NCBI RefSeq assembly: GCF_030867095.1
Contig: NC_081831.1
Location: 71,686,716-71,750,715 of the forward strand
Length of the DNA stretch: 64,000 nt
DNA from: Alligator mississippiensis
Lineage: Eukaryota; Chordata; Crocodylia; Alligatoridae
Reading direction: 5' to 3'
The notes beneath the pieces are model-generated. The model was given only the letters and a program-made list of their open reading frames with translations, was not told where the DNA came from and searched no databases. This document shows, piece after piece, positions 1 through 11,313 of this stretch (its first letter is position 1; each line of letters opens with the position of its first letter). The position numbers and the translations under genes were made by a program.

Positions 1-564
1 TGGCAGTTACAGCTGCCAAATCACATTCCTGCCTCTTCCAAGGGCTAGACAGCCTTCTTGCAATTTCTGCCTTCATGTCTGTTCATGACTTGGACCATCC
101 AGACCTCACAATCCTGCTCCTGTCATCACTAGCTGGTCACCAAAGGCCTTGAAAAATGTGCTGGAAAAGCTGTTTTCATGGAAGATGTCTGTGCATGATT
201 TCTTTTATTGTGGAGAAGCTGTTACACATCAGCTTCCACCCGGTTCTTGACAGAATGGGATCTTAATCCAATGGCAAGGAGGCCAAAACAACTGGAGATC
301 TTGTTCTGCTACAGCCTTCATCTGCTTTAGCCATTGAGATTCTAATATCTTCTTCTGCCTGCTCCACTATTAACTATTGACCTGCTCCCCTATTCATCAT
401 GTCACGGCACTGTTAAAGGATATTCAGGAGTTAAAGCATTGTCATCTGCTGTCCCCACCACATCCTGGTGGCGCTGTCACTGCTTGGTCCGTAATTCTTT
501 ATTTGTTAGAGTTACCCCTGCTTATTTCACTGCTAACTTCCTCTAGAGATTGTTTCTTTATCCA
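1..564. other. No recognised gene; possible 5' flank of LINE-A
   Basis: I recognise no gene or named repeat here. LINE-A becomes recognisable from about 565. Earlier bases could be that element's 5' untranslated or ORF1 region, or unrelated flank; the sequence alone does not decide. The short open frames on both strands have no domain I know. Confidence 0.4.
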
Positions 565-1676
565 CCACCTGTGTACGCACTTTGCTAATAGTGAATACGC
601 AGAGTGCCACACCACAACCATGGCTTGAGAATTCAGGTGACAGAAAATCAATGCTGCTGCGCAGAGTGAGAGCCAGGGAGCAGGAGATGGGCAGTTCAAA
701 GAACATGGAGGTGGTTATACCTTCTTCTGGAAGGGTAAAGAGGAAGGAGAACACCAGCTTCATGGACTTGGTTTTACCATCAAGAACTGCTACACTGTGG
801 GCTTGATTCAACTCAGTTGGCTCAGAAGGATGTCATTCTTGATGCTGCCGATGAAACCAATGAGGACTTCTATGCCAAACTTGACCAAGTCCTTTCTGAT
901 GTTTAGGAGGGAAACAGACTTATTCTTCTTGGTGATTTCAACACCAGAGTAAGAAGGGACTCAAACCTCTGGAATGGAACCATCAGCAAGGAAGGAATAG
1001 GAAAAGTCAATTTCAACAGCATCCTCCTCTTGACCAAATGTGTGGAAAATGGACTCACAATTACTAGCACCCTATTGCGTCTGAAAAACAGGTGCAAGAC
1101 ATCACGGCAACACCCATGATCTAAGCATTGGCACCTGAGGGACTATGTCACGGTTTGTGCTTGGGATCAGAAAGATGTTCACATCACCCAAGCTATGCTA
1201 GGAGCTGAGGACTGCTGTACCGATCATTGACTCATCTACTCAGTTATGTCACTCAAACTGGCTCCCAAACAATAGCTGCAGCAGAACAATGTCAACAGAA
1301 GACCAAAGTTGAAAGACTCAAGGACCTACTCAAGCAAGACCTCTTCTACCACTGCCTCAATGAAAAACTGGTGATTTCCAATCAACAACAATGGCAGAAT
1401 GTCAGCAGTGCTTGGGGTGTCTTCAAGTCCACAGTCATCATAGCCTACGAAGATACAGCGGGAAACATCAAGATTGGTTTGATGACAATGATTGGGAGAT
1501 CCAGGAGTTGATCGACCATGAGTACAAGGCCTTTTGTGCTTGCTAGAATGACTTCAGCTCCAAACAAAAGAAACCGAATCACCAACAAGCCAAGGCGGTG
1601 TCCAAAGGAGGACCTGTGATATGAAGAACAGATGGTGGGAAGACAAGGCAAAAGAGATTCAACATCCCACTGATAT
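565..1676 (+). mobile_element. LINE-A, endonuclease part (decayed), segment 1 of 3
   Basis: This is the 5' part of a decayed non-LTR retrotransposon ORF2. Read across frameshifts, 565-930 gives fragments typical of the start of an apurinic-type endonuclease: a VRTLL stretch near 570, GDGQFKEHGGGYTFFW near 690-730, and LLGDFN near 928-945. LGDFN is the classic endonuclease motif of LINEs. The SKHWHL and DYV blocks follow near 1120-1150, and a TDH-like block near 1218-1228. Stops and frame changes are frequent, so no protein is made. The linker between endonuclease and reverse transcriptase runs up to the CR1 insertion at 1677. A second copy at 16566-17495 aligns with about 915-1665. The LINE clade is not resolved here; similar proteins are often labelled endonuclease-reverse transcriptase in fish and reptile genomes. 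Confidence 0.85.
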
Positions 1677-2120
1677 TTCATAGATTTCATAGACATTAGA
1701 GCTGGAAGGAACTTTGCAAGATCATTAGGTCCAGCCTCCTGCCCCAGGGGCAGGAATTCTGCTGGGGTCAAATAATCCCAGCAAAATAAGCATCTAAGTG
1801 TGTTTTAAAGGTGTCCAGAGTAGGTGCTTCCACCACTTCTGGGGGGTGTCTATTCCAGACTCTGGAGACTCGGATGGTAAAGAAGTATTTCCCTCTGTCC
1901 AGCCTAAAACGGTCTTTCAGGAGTTTGTGACCGTTGGACCTTGTCATCACCTGGGGTGCTCTGGTGAACAGGTGTTCCCCCAGATCCTGGTGCACACCCC
2001 TAATATACTTATAGGCCACCACCAAGTCCCCCCTGATCCTTTGATTTTCCAGGCTGAAGAGTCCCATGCCTCTCAGCCTTTCTTCATAAGACTTGTTGTC
2101 TTGTCCTCTGATCATGTGTG
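1677..2120 (-). mobile_element. CR1 LINE 3' fragment inserted in LINE-A
   Basis: This is the 3' end of a CR1 retrotransposon on the minus strand. The low-coordinate edge carries the diagnostic CR1 3' repeat (TTTCATAGATTTCATAGAC). The minus-strand frame from about 2110 down to 1768 reads as the end of CR1 ORF2, with ERLRGMGLFSLE, GDLVVAYKYI, LFTRAP, DRFRLD and WNRHPPEVVEAPTL. It keeps the terminal stop but is cut off 5' of the MIRGQ block, the usual 5' truncation of CR1. LINE-A sequence resumes on the far side. The hexamer TGATAT occurs at 1671-1676 and again at 2127-2132, each preceded by ATCC, consistent with a target-site duplication of about 10-12 bp. Confidence 0.92.
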
Positions 2121-3030
2121 TATCCATGATATAAGTGGTTTTTTCAGTGCCGCTAAAGCCAGCTGATCTGAGCACTCAGGGACCAACCCCCCTGAGACTT
2201 AAGGATAGAGGAAACCTGATCATGGAAATGGGAGCAATTAACACCCTTTGGAAGGAGCATTTTAAAGACCTTCTCAATTGAGAATCTCTGATGAGATTCC
2301 ATCCTGCAACATCCAGTCAGAGATGATCTAGGAATCCCTCCAACCCTTAATGAGGTGAGGAAAGACATCAAACAGATAAAGAATGACAAGGCACCTGGAG
2401 CTGATGGAATCCCCACCAAAATCTTCAAGCAGGGGGGAGAGGAGCTCACATCACAGCTCCATGCCCTCATCTTAAGGATTTGGAAGGATGAGAAAATCAC
2501 AGATAACTTCAGGTACACAATGATAGTGACAATCTTCAAGAAAGGAGACAAGTCTGACTGTGGGAATTATAGAGGGATCACCTTGCTGTCCACCACAGGA
2601 AAGATCATTGTGCGAACTATCCTGAACTGTATCCTTCCACTGAAGAGCTCCTCCTAAAATCTCAGTGTGGGTTTAGGGCATCAAAAGTCACAACTGACTT
2701 GATCTTAACAGCCAGCTACAGGAAAAATTCTGGGAACAACATAAGCCTCTTGACATGGCTTGCTTTGACCTCACGAAAGCCTTCAACTCTGTCAACTGAA
2801 AAGCGCAGTGGAGGATCTTTCTGGAGAATGGAAGCCCACCAAAATTTGTCACCATTCTCTGCCTGCTCCATGATGGTATGTGAGCAGTTTTTCTCAGTAA
2901 CAGATATATCACAGATCCCTTTGAGGTTAGGGCAGAAGTTAAGCAAGGCTGTGTAATCACTCCAACACACTTTTTGATATACTGTGATGCTACATCTGAC
3001 CACCAACAAGCTTCCAGTTGGAGTGGAGCT
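2121..3030 (+). mobile_element. LINE-A, reverse-transcriptase fingers and palm (decayed), segment 2 of 3
   Basis: This continues the LINE-A ORF2 after the CR1. The frame 2355-2657 encodes a recognisable reverse-transcriptase N-terminal region, with DIKQIKNDKAPGADGIP, then IWKDEKITDNFR, IFKKGDKSDCGNYRGITLLS and a QCGFRA block near 2660. A DLTKAFNSVN stretch near 2770-2800 is motif A, holding one catalytic aspartate. An EVKQGCVITPTLF block near 2932-2970 is motif B. Frames are broken between these blocks, so this is a fossil. The segment stops exactly at GAGCT (3026-3030), where the solo LTR begins. Confidence 0.88.
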
Positions 3031-4192
3031 TGTAACAAGTGGGCACCCCAAGGCGAGTTGAGTTGTTGGCCTTCCCAATTGTCTCTGGGATAACTGCCTG
3101 CCTACCTCTCCTGCTATACCTTTGATGTCACAATTGAAAGTTGGTAACAAGTCAGGAGGCTACCCATTTACTGGCCCTGATGCCAAGGGCCTATATCCAC
3201 GGCTCCGACCTCTCCTATACCATGTCCTATGCCTTGCAGATGGCATCCATGGCCTAATACCCAGCCTATAACTTGTTTGGCCTAACACCTGGCCTATAAA
3301 CCCTTTCCCTCACACTGGGACCCGCACTCCAGTGCCTCACATTGGGATTCTCACTCCTATGCCCTCACACTGGAGCTCGCAATTTCTGTGCCCTCACACT
3401 GGGATCTCACTCAATCAATCGGGGCTCCCAGCCCCCACCTTTTCCTCGGGTTTCAATTCAGCTTGGGACCCTTTTCGTCTCCTCATGCCCCCACAATGAG
3501 GCCTCATCCCCTGCCCGACACTGGGCCTCCATCCCCTGCCCAACACTAGGTCTTAATCCCCTTACCTCCTTGCACCAAGAGCTTTGCACCCAGCTCTCTT
3601 GTAGGCTTAGGGCCCCACCTCCTTGGAGCCTCACACCTGGCTCCTTTAGTTTCCCTCAGGCCTTGCTGTGGACCTGGCTGTCTCTGACCCCTTCACCTGG
3701 TCAGACCCTGCCTCAGACTCCACATAGTAACCTGGGCCCCTGCTTTGTTCTCCGGGTATGCTCCCCTAGATTTCCTCTCCACGTAGTAACCCACAAGGCA
3801 GTGGGGGCTGAGGTTTTCTGGCACCCCATACCTGGCCTTCACTAGGGAGGCAACTGGTGTGGCATTTCCTGGAAGCTGTCCTGCAGGAGGCAGCCCCACC
3901 ACACCATCCTACCCAAGCAGGGTGTAGTTTTAGGTCATGCCTCAGGACCAGGAGCCTCCACCTTCCCTTCCCATAGCTCCCGCTCTGTACTTCCAAGATC
4001 TCATGAGCAGCAGCTCCAGCCAGGTGGTGTTCTTCTCCTGACTGCTAGCAGCAGACTGCTGGCTTCACTGCTCAGAGCCCTTTTCTTATAACAAGGAGCT
4101 GGAGCCTATTCCCAATCAGATAGTTGTGCCTGATTAGGAGTGCAGACAGCTTCAGGCTGCTCTGCTGTTTGCCCACACCCCTGTGAGTGACA
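3031..4192. mobile_element. Solo LTR inserted in LINE-A
   Basis: This 1162-bp block begins TGTAAC and ends GTGACA, so it has TG...CA termini and a near-perfect 6-bp terminal inverted repeat. The pentamer GAGCT sits immediately outside both ends (3026-3030 and 4193-4197), and LINE-A coding sequence continues in register across the gap. These are the hallmarks of one LTR left after recombination between the two LTRs of an LTR retrotransposon or endogenous retrovirus. There is no internal coding region. A TATA-like CCTATAAA occurs near 3291-3298. The 167-residue frame at 3342-3845 inside it shows no known domain and is taken as chance. The family (gypsy-type or retroviral) and orientation cannot be assigned by eye. 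Confidence 0.78.
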
Positions 4193-5757
4193 GAGCTAAA
4201 ATATCAAATGGATGGCAAGCTGTTTAATCTCATCTGACTCCGAGCCAAAACCAAGACCACCCCAACCTCAATCACTGAGTTCCAGTATAGTGATGGTGCT
4301 GCAGTGTTTGTCCACTCAGAAGCAGACCTTCAGGCAATCGTCAACATCTTTATCAAGGCATACAAATGTCACACAAATGTCTGAAGCACACCAACGGCAC
4401 ACAAACATGTAAAGTCATGCAGGAGCTTCCTTGCCAGCACCCAGACTTTCGATGCCACACCCCATGAGACACAACTACAGATGTGGAACAAGAGGCTGAA
4501 GAAAATACTTGACAGAGAAAAAATGGACATTCCAGTGGCCAAGTCCTTGCAACCAGGGACTGATGAACTATGGCAAAAGTGACAATATCTCAACCGCCTA
4601 TGTACTGGAGTTGGATGCTCCAACAAACTAATGAAGAAGTGGAGCTACACCATTGGTTCAACCACCTGTGACTGCAGCATAAAGCCTCAGACTACGCAAC
4701 ACTTGCTGTAATGCAGCTGCTTGAAGGGACATGTATAACGAAAGATCTTACAAAGTACAATAAACAAGCACAAGCATGAGTAACAAAATGGTCAAATATG
4801 GTGTAGAGACATTAGAAGAAGGCTAAGGCATACAAGGAAATGGTATTGATGCTTACCATTCAGAAGACTAAGGTCTCCACCAACAAGCTTTTAATGACCA
4901 GGACCCAGCTCCAGTAATTCAGAGTCATGGTGAGACTCTGGGGAACATTGAGTATTTCCTGTACCTTAGAAGCCATCTCTCGCAGAAGGCTGACATCAAC
5001 AAAGAAATCCAATGTCACCTCAAATGTGCAAGTCCAGCCTTTGGATGCCTGAGGAAATGGGTGTTGACAGATTGTAACATCAGATCTGAAACCAAGCTCA
5101 TGGTTTATCAGGCAGTTGTGATCCCCACCTTACTGTACGGAGCTGAGACATAGACAATGTACAGAAGATACTTCAAGTTGTTGGAGAAGTATGACCAATG
5201 CTGTTTGCGGAAGATCCTTTGAATCCAGTACAAAGATAGATGTACCAACATTTGTGTCCTCTCACAAGCAAACACCATAAGCATCAAGGTGATAATCATC
5301 CAACATCAACTTTACTGGGTCAGCTGCATCATACAGATGTCTGACTCCAGACTTCCAAGGCAAGTTTAATCCCCAAGCTCAGTCAAGGCATATATGCAAG
5401 AGGAGGGCAGAGAAAATGCTTCAAGGACATCCTCAAGGGCAACTTGAAAAAAATGCAACAATGACATCACTTCATGGGAGATTACTGCACAGGACTGCTA
5501 CAAATGGAAGAAGAGTCTGCTGCAAGGATCTCAGTATTTTGAAGCCTTACAATGACAACAGGAGACGGAAAAGTGGGGACGGCAGAAACAGCTTGTCGCA
5601 ACCCAAATCAAGAATCTGGAGTCACCTACCCCACATGGAAACATGTACCTGAGTTGCGGTACAGTCTGCCATTTTTGGACCCATGGATAAGACAGTAATG
5701 GAAAACAATCATCCTTGACTGCAAGGCATTGCTGAAGAAAAAGAAGACTTGGTAACA
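4193..5757 (+). mobile_element. LINE-A, reverse-transcriptase active site to 3' tail (decayed), segment 3 of 3
   Basis: LINE-A resumes with a DGKLFNL block (4210-4230) and reaches the catalytic motif C at 4286-4297. There the usual YADD reads Y-S-D-G, so the second aspartate is lost. Further on are EIQCHLKCASPAFGCLRKW near 5008-5060, VVIPTLLYGAET near 5116-5150, a YDQCCLRKIL block near 5190-5220, and the basic region near 5560-5600. A cysteine-bearing C-terminal stretch (LESPTPHGNMYLSCGTVCHF) lies near 5615-5675. The 3' tail ends in a GAAGAAAAAGAAGA-type run near 5735-5750. With the two insertions removed, roughly 3.6 kb of one element survives, close to a whole ORF2. Many stops and shifts make it inactive. 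Confidence 0.85.
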
Positions 5758-6370
5758 ACAGTAAGCATGCAGCTGTGGAATATAGAAGACACCCCTCCTA
5801 GCTAGAAAAGAAACCTTGATTTTTCTTTCTCCTCCTAGCATCCTTGCAAGGTTTTATGGATTGAACCTGCTTCTGATGGGCTGCAGCTGCCAACTCCCTC
5901 TGCTAACTCAGATACCTGCTGATGAAAAACAGCACTGGCTCTCAATAAAAATCTCTCCTCTTTTTTTATGCTTGATAGTAATTGTTTGTAATACTGGAAA
6001 ATGTCTTTAAATTCATGTTAATATGGTAATAAAATTTGCTTTATGCTTTTTATGGGACTTGGCTTCCTTCTAGCACAAAAAATTTAGATGTAGACATATA
6101 TGTCAGATTAAGAGCCTAGTTTAAACCAAGCAAATGAGAGATGCAGTTCTCTTCCTGCAGCTGGTTATGCTGAAAAAAGTAACACATGTCCTCTAAGAAG
6201 CCAAGAAAGTCAAAGTCCACACTTGCCAAATAAGTCCACCTTTTCTTTCAGTGAAAGCTTTCCAGTTTCTATACCCAACTGCATACAAGGGAGTGAGGTA
6301 GCAGGCAACGTGGGTTCTCTCTTCCAAGAAATAGACTAGTATAAATACAGTAATGCACATAAGTTATCAA
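5758..6370. other. Non-coding, nothing recognised
   Basis: Sequence without recognisable repeats or coding potential. It separates the LINE-A tail from the hammerhead-like block. Short frames at 5816-6010 and on the other strand show no motif. Confidence 0.5.
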
Positions 6371-6470
6371 CTATAGGATCCGAAGAAGTGATCTTGGATT
6401 CATGAAAGCTTGCGCTCTCTGCCTTCTGACTCACTTCAGACTAACATGGCTAACTAACTCTCTTTCCAGT
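6371..6470 (+). repeat. Hammerhead-like tail of a retroelement (possibly Penelope-like)
   Basis: The block contains CCGAAGA (6380-6386, one family variant of the CUGANGA core), then an imperfect stem TGATC...GATTCA. GAAA follows at 6404-6407, then a 2-bp stem GC (6408-6409), the loop TTGC, GC (6414-6415) and UC (6416-6417). This order of CUGANGA, stem II, GAAA, stem III and NUH is that of a minimal hammerhead ribozyme. Such motifs are known from Penelope-like retroelements. The following bases (GACTAACATGGCTAACTA) resemble a common dispersed reptilian repeat tail. This copy has a changed core and is probably not catalytic. Confidence 0.45.
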
Positions 6471-6483
6471 ACTTGGTCATAAG

Positions 6484-6985
6484 GGCTAAGTACAGACAGT
6501 CAAAAAACCTGAGGCTGAATTGATTCAATCTTCTCAGGTTAGTCTAAGCTGGGTAGATTGAACTGACAAGGAAGTGAACAGACATTCACTTTTGATTCTG
6601 GAAATGCAGCCACATGCCTGCAGTGACTCAGACCAGAAGCCGGGGGCTGCTAGAGCACACAGCCCCGATTGCCTGCAGCAGACAGCTTGGGCCAAAGCTA
6701 GCCCACCCACCCTGCAAGGGGAGGCTTACAGGGGAGTGCAAAGTATCCTGGGATCCTGGAGGACTGTGAATTAACCTGAATCTAGAGAGGATCTGGGACA
6801 GAAGTTCAATAAACCGATTGAACATAAATCAGTTCAGTCTGATATTACATTCATCCAGGTTTATCTTAAATTGGTTTTGGCCATTTTGAAAGTGGTTTAT
6901 GCACACTGAACTTCTGTTGTGTTACAGATTTGAACCGGTTTCCGATCACTTATCTCAGTTTATGTGCAACTTCTGTCCCTGGCCA
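6484..6985. mobile_element. Possible MITE, degenerate
   Basis: The left edge (GGGCTAAGTACAGACAGTC) and the reverse complement of the right edge (GGCCAGGGACAGAAGTTGC) are weakly alike. The interior carries several self-complementary stretches built on CCGGTTTC/AACCGATT-like words. I see no clear target duplication. It could be a non-autonomous DNA transposon or unrelated sequence. Confidence 0.3.
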
Positions 6986-9900
6986 AGGAGGCAAGCTAAG
7001 GACTGAGGGCAAGATTCATGTCCCAATGAAGTCCATATGAGTTGGATCACTGACTTCAACAGGGCCATGACTGCCTTAACTGTAAAAATCCTGGCTACTG
7101 TTCATGGGAACAAGAGAGAAAATGCCTGCTTCTGTGCAGTGCTATTTAGGTGTCATTTATGTCCCTGCTACACACCGTGGGAAAGCACTGTTCTTCCAAC
7201 CCCAGCTAATCCTAGAATCTTTTGACAGACCCCAAGCAAATAATTATAAGGCGAGTATCCAACATTACACATTAAATATCTGGACACTGTACATGGAGGA
7301 TGGGAAAAGTTATTGCATTTTTGAAGCGTGACTATAAGACATGAGATCCTTTTTGTTTGATCTGGTTGCTCAAGGCTCCAGGAGAGGTGATGTTTTTTGC
7401 CAAGTTAACACAGATGCTTCATCTGAGTGTTGGTCCCAAAAGGAACTTCCTTGCAATTTGGTACTTGTGTCCTCACACACACCCATGGGGCCCACCATGC
7501 CTCTTCAATCAGTTCCCCTTCCTCTTTGCTCCCATCTGCTTTTCTCTCTTGGTCAGAGTAATTGCTTTGCCCCCGGACTACTCTTATCATACTAAGGAGT
7601 ATCCTACTCTGTGAATAACCCACTGATTATAAGAAGATCCTACTCAACATAAAGTTGGGTGGCAGAATCTGATATTTTGCTTGTAAGATCTTCAGACTAG
7701 GAGAGGGAATTTGTCTTCTTGCATATTTGCACAGAACGACAGGCCTTGACTGGGGGCTTTGGATATTATAGGGAAATGTTAATAATTCTTATTAGCAGCA
7801 ATGGAATGTGAGCTCTTCGCATTTAATTTAATCTTCATAAAAACTGAACTGTATCAAATCAGGAAAGTATGAGTGCCTACATGATGGATCCCTTCAGAGC
7901 TATTATGAAAAAAACAACTATTTAGGCAATTAAAGAAAAAAAAAACCCAGCTTTTATCTGATACAGAAAACAGAAAATTTTCATTTTGTGACTTCTGGAT
8001 ATACCATGTGCAGGAAAATCTCCTACTGAAAGTAAATCTTTATGAATGTGCAATTGCCACTTTTCTATAATTCCTTATTAAGTCTTTTGACAGTCTAAAT
8101 ATGCAGAGGATACAATACCTTTTAGCTATCAGTACACTATATCTATGAGAGAGGGGGAGATTTAATAAAGTATTATAGAAAAACAGCCACTGTTCTGAAA
8201 GGTCCCAGTACATGAATAAACAATGCCAATATGTATCCATTTCAGACACCATGTAAAGGGGATAGAAAAAATTGAAATGACAACACAGTAGCAGTAAATA
8301 TTAAAGGGAGCTTAATCATGACCTAGGCAGAAGTACATACATTGAGATAAAATTCAACACAGACTGTTCTGGATGTTTGTATACCAACCCAAATATAATT
8401 TTCAAGTTAGCAAACAGAGTTTTAACAGAAATTCATACAGTCTGCTGATGGAATTTAGTATAGCAAAGAAAGCTTCCCCGGCCTTAATGGAGAAAACTCA
8501 GTCCTCAAATACAAAATCCCCAGGATTCATGACCTGATCTGTGGGAGCTCTGAGTGTTTTCATCTCTCAGGGATGTCAGCTCAGCCCTTCCCAGGACTAG
8601 GTCCATAGCAAAGAGCAAATCAAGAGAAGGGAATCCATTACAATTTTCGACGTACCACAGACCTCAATAACCACAAAGTCTGGGAATATTTAGTACTAGT
8701 TCTGAGTTTGCCTCTCAGGCTGACCTATAGATAAACAGACTTTCCACCATCGCTGTTTTGACCTGCAACAGTAACCCAAGAAACACTGTTCTCCTGGAAA
8801 AGGAAGATTTTCAAATGTGGGTGCAAAAATTCATCTTCAGATATGAGCGTGCGCAGATGTAAAGATGTGCATACGGAAGGGAGGCCGCTGAGTTCATAAT
8901 CATCAGTTTGCACACCCATGCATTCTGCAGGCAAATCACAGCCACTGGTTTTTTAGCTAAATTAAAAAGGCAACTGATAACAGAACAGAACAAAACCATT
9001 CCTTGAAAAAACAAAGCCTGATCATGTATTTAGCAGAATGCGGATTTAGAGGATTCCACATTTTAACCTCTCCATGGGGTGGTATCATTTATTGGAAATG
9101 AACTGTATACTCAATTCTCTGGAAACCACAAGATGAAAACTCATAGAGCATAATGTGGACGTACTGGGTTTGATTCTTCTCCACCTTGTACGCTGGCCTG
9201 TCATTTGAACCTGTCTAAAAGGAATTTACACTGCTACTGCTCTGATTTGGTAGTGTTATATGCTCTCTCTGCACAGCTGACAGGGATCACAAAATATAGC
9301 AATGCAGAATCATGTTCAACATATTTATTGTACCAACTCTTCCCTGCTGCCCCATCCTCCAGGAGACAAACAGAATTACACGCCCAGAGTTTTATTTCTT
9401 TGAGAAGAGACCAAATTAGGCAAGATTAAACATAATCATTAGAGCGCTTGAAGGAAAAAACAGAGCACTTGTCATGCCAAATCTCTGATTATACCACCGG
9501 GCAGACACAATACAGTTGGAGCTGAGTTCACCACTAGCATAATCACATTAACTTCGGGGGATGAAGGATAGAGGCTGAGTCTGGCATGTTATATTTAAAA
9601 TTTTGCCAATCCATTCCAAATGGTGCCTTTGACTGTCTCAAGAAGATGGAGCTGGATCTGACACATCATCTTGTGCCCTGCACACAAGCAGGGAATGCCA
9701 TTTTCTACACTGCACTATTTTGGCATTGCCTCCCCTGAATTTGAGGTAGCATGATTGTAGTAAATTGCACCTGATTTGCAGTGGTCACGGTGATGAAGAC
9801 AGTCAATCCCATCTTGGTATACCACATGAAGCTTACATTTACCAAATGTTATAGCGTGTCCACGCATATCTCACACATACTGCAAACTCTCACATGCCTC

Positions 9901-11056
9901 CTACCTACTTCCTTATTTCTTAAGCAATCTGTCTTTATTCCAAGTTTTGCAGGTATGACTGGGAAATACGGCATCTAGGAAGAGCCCCAGAACTAGAACT
10001 TATCAGAAGCAGATGATTTATTCTAAGATTGTTACAAAAACGGATTCAGTTTGCACATTTTTTCTTCCTGTTATGCATTTGGACACGAACAAGAAACTGG
10101 CAATATACTAAGCACTAAAATTCTGCGGTGACTCATAATTGTTACAAAGAGTACAAGAGAACAGAAAATAGATGAATCCATTCTCATAACAATCTTGTGG
10201 CTGTGGTACTAGCAGGGTTGGAAGAAAATTCTCAGGATCTAGATCGTAAGCAACACCTGCAGCTATTGCAAAGTTGAGCCATTTCCGCAGAGCGGCTTTG
10301 CTTTTCCTCATAGATGACACTGATGAAAAGTTTGACTTTACAAAAAATTACTGCTTTTGAAAATTATTTGTGCTTCTCTGCTGATTTGGACTGTCAGATC
10401 TTGGATGTGGACTCCCCGCATGTGTCATTAGCATTTTACTATGCTCATTGGCATTAGGGCTGAAGAAAGTAGAGATTTGATGGGAAAAAGCATGCAGTTC
10501 AAATGTGGCAGACTTCACCTTTCTCAGTGTGGTGAAAATATAGTCATAGGTGAAGATTCCTAGTTTTCATCTGTTTAAAATAATTTCTATTTTTGCAAAT
10601 AAACATTGCTTGGATGCTTAATGAAAACACTCTTAAGGGCAGCAGTGAAGGTCTCTGAAGGCCAAAGCGGATGTTGTAACTTGCTGGGACACAGCTGGTC
10701 TAGTGAAATTTTAAGCACGTGGTCAACAAAAGCCTGAAGTCTATGAAGAGTTGAGTGCAGGAGCTCAGAGAAGCATGCAGAAAAACATTTATGCGTAAGT
10801 AGTGACTTTGGGTATATAAATAAGGACAGTTCCCATGAGAGTAAAAGTTGACCCTTATAAAATACAACAGTATACATAATTTTTACCTACAATCACCCAG
10901 AAAATATTTTCCTGGTCTCTTCAATTATTGCTGTTTACTAATTGGAAAGTATGACCAATTTGGCCTGTTTTATCTTTTATAAGGAAACAAGGAGGCAGAA
11001 GGTTTGATCGAGGGAATTGTGATTGTTACTCTGACAACAGGAAACCGGTGAAAAAA
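6986..11056. other. Non-coding stretch with few recognisable repeats
   Basis: About 4 kb without an identifiable gene. 7010-7070 contains a GACTTCAACAGGGCC-like word of an old dispersed amniote repeat, whose consensus contains TTGACTTCAATGGG. The rest is anonymous. Minus-strand frames at 10108-10320 and 10587-10877 lack known domains and convincing splice context. I cannot exclude small exons, but see none. Confidence 0.45.
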
Positions 11057-11064
11057 GGCTAAGA

Positions 11065-11305
11065 TAGGGGTTTTCAAACTTTCTGGATCAGTGTACCCCC
11101 GGTGGCTAGACACGCAGCGGCAGGGGGAAAGGGGGCGGCGCGTGGCTGAATGCGGAGCAGTGGCAGCTGCCATGTGCAAGCTTCCCCTGCATCCAGCCAG
11201 GCAGGCGGCTCCTGCATGGCAGCACGGGATGGTGCATGGCGGTGCCCCATCCCCACCCACCCTAGGGCCTTCTCAAGTACCCCTGGGGGTGGTTGACAAC
11301 CCCTG
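11065..11305. mobile_element. Non-autonomous hAT-type element, 241 bp
   Basis: The ends are near-matching inverted repeats: TAGGGGTTTTCAAAC on the left, and CAGGGGTTGTCAACC as the reverse complement of the right. An 8-bp duplication flanks it: GGCTAAGA at 11057-11064 and GGCTAAGG at 11306-11313, one mismatch. An 8-bp duplication with CAGGGGTTxTCAA-type ends is characteristic of hAT transposons. The interior is GC-rich and encodes no transposase, so it would have depended on an autonomous relative. Short frames crossing it on both strands are chance. Confidence 0.8.
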
Positions 11306-11313
11306 GGCTAAGG

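Noticed and set aside
3342..3845. 167-residue frame rich in Ser/Pro
   Set aside because: Lies wholly inside the solo LTR and has no known domain.
10587..10877. 96-residue minus-strand frame that looks protein-like
   Set aside because: No recognised family, no splice sites in sensible places, AT-rich surroundings.
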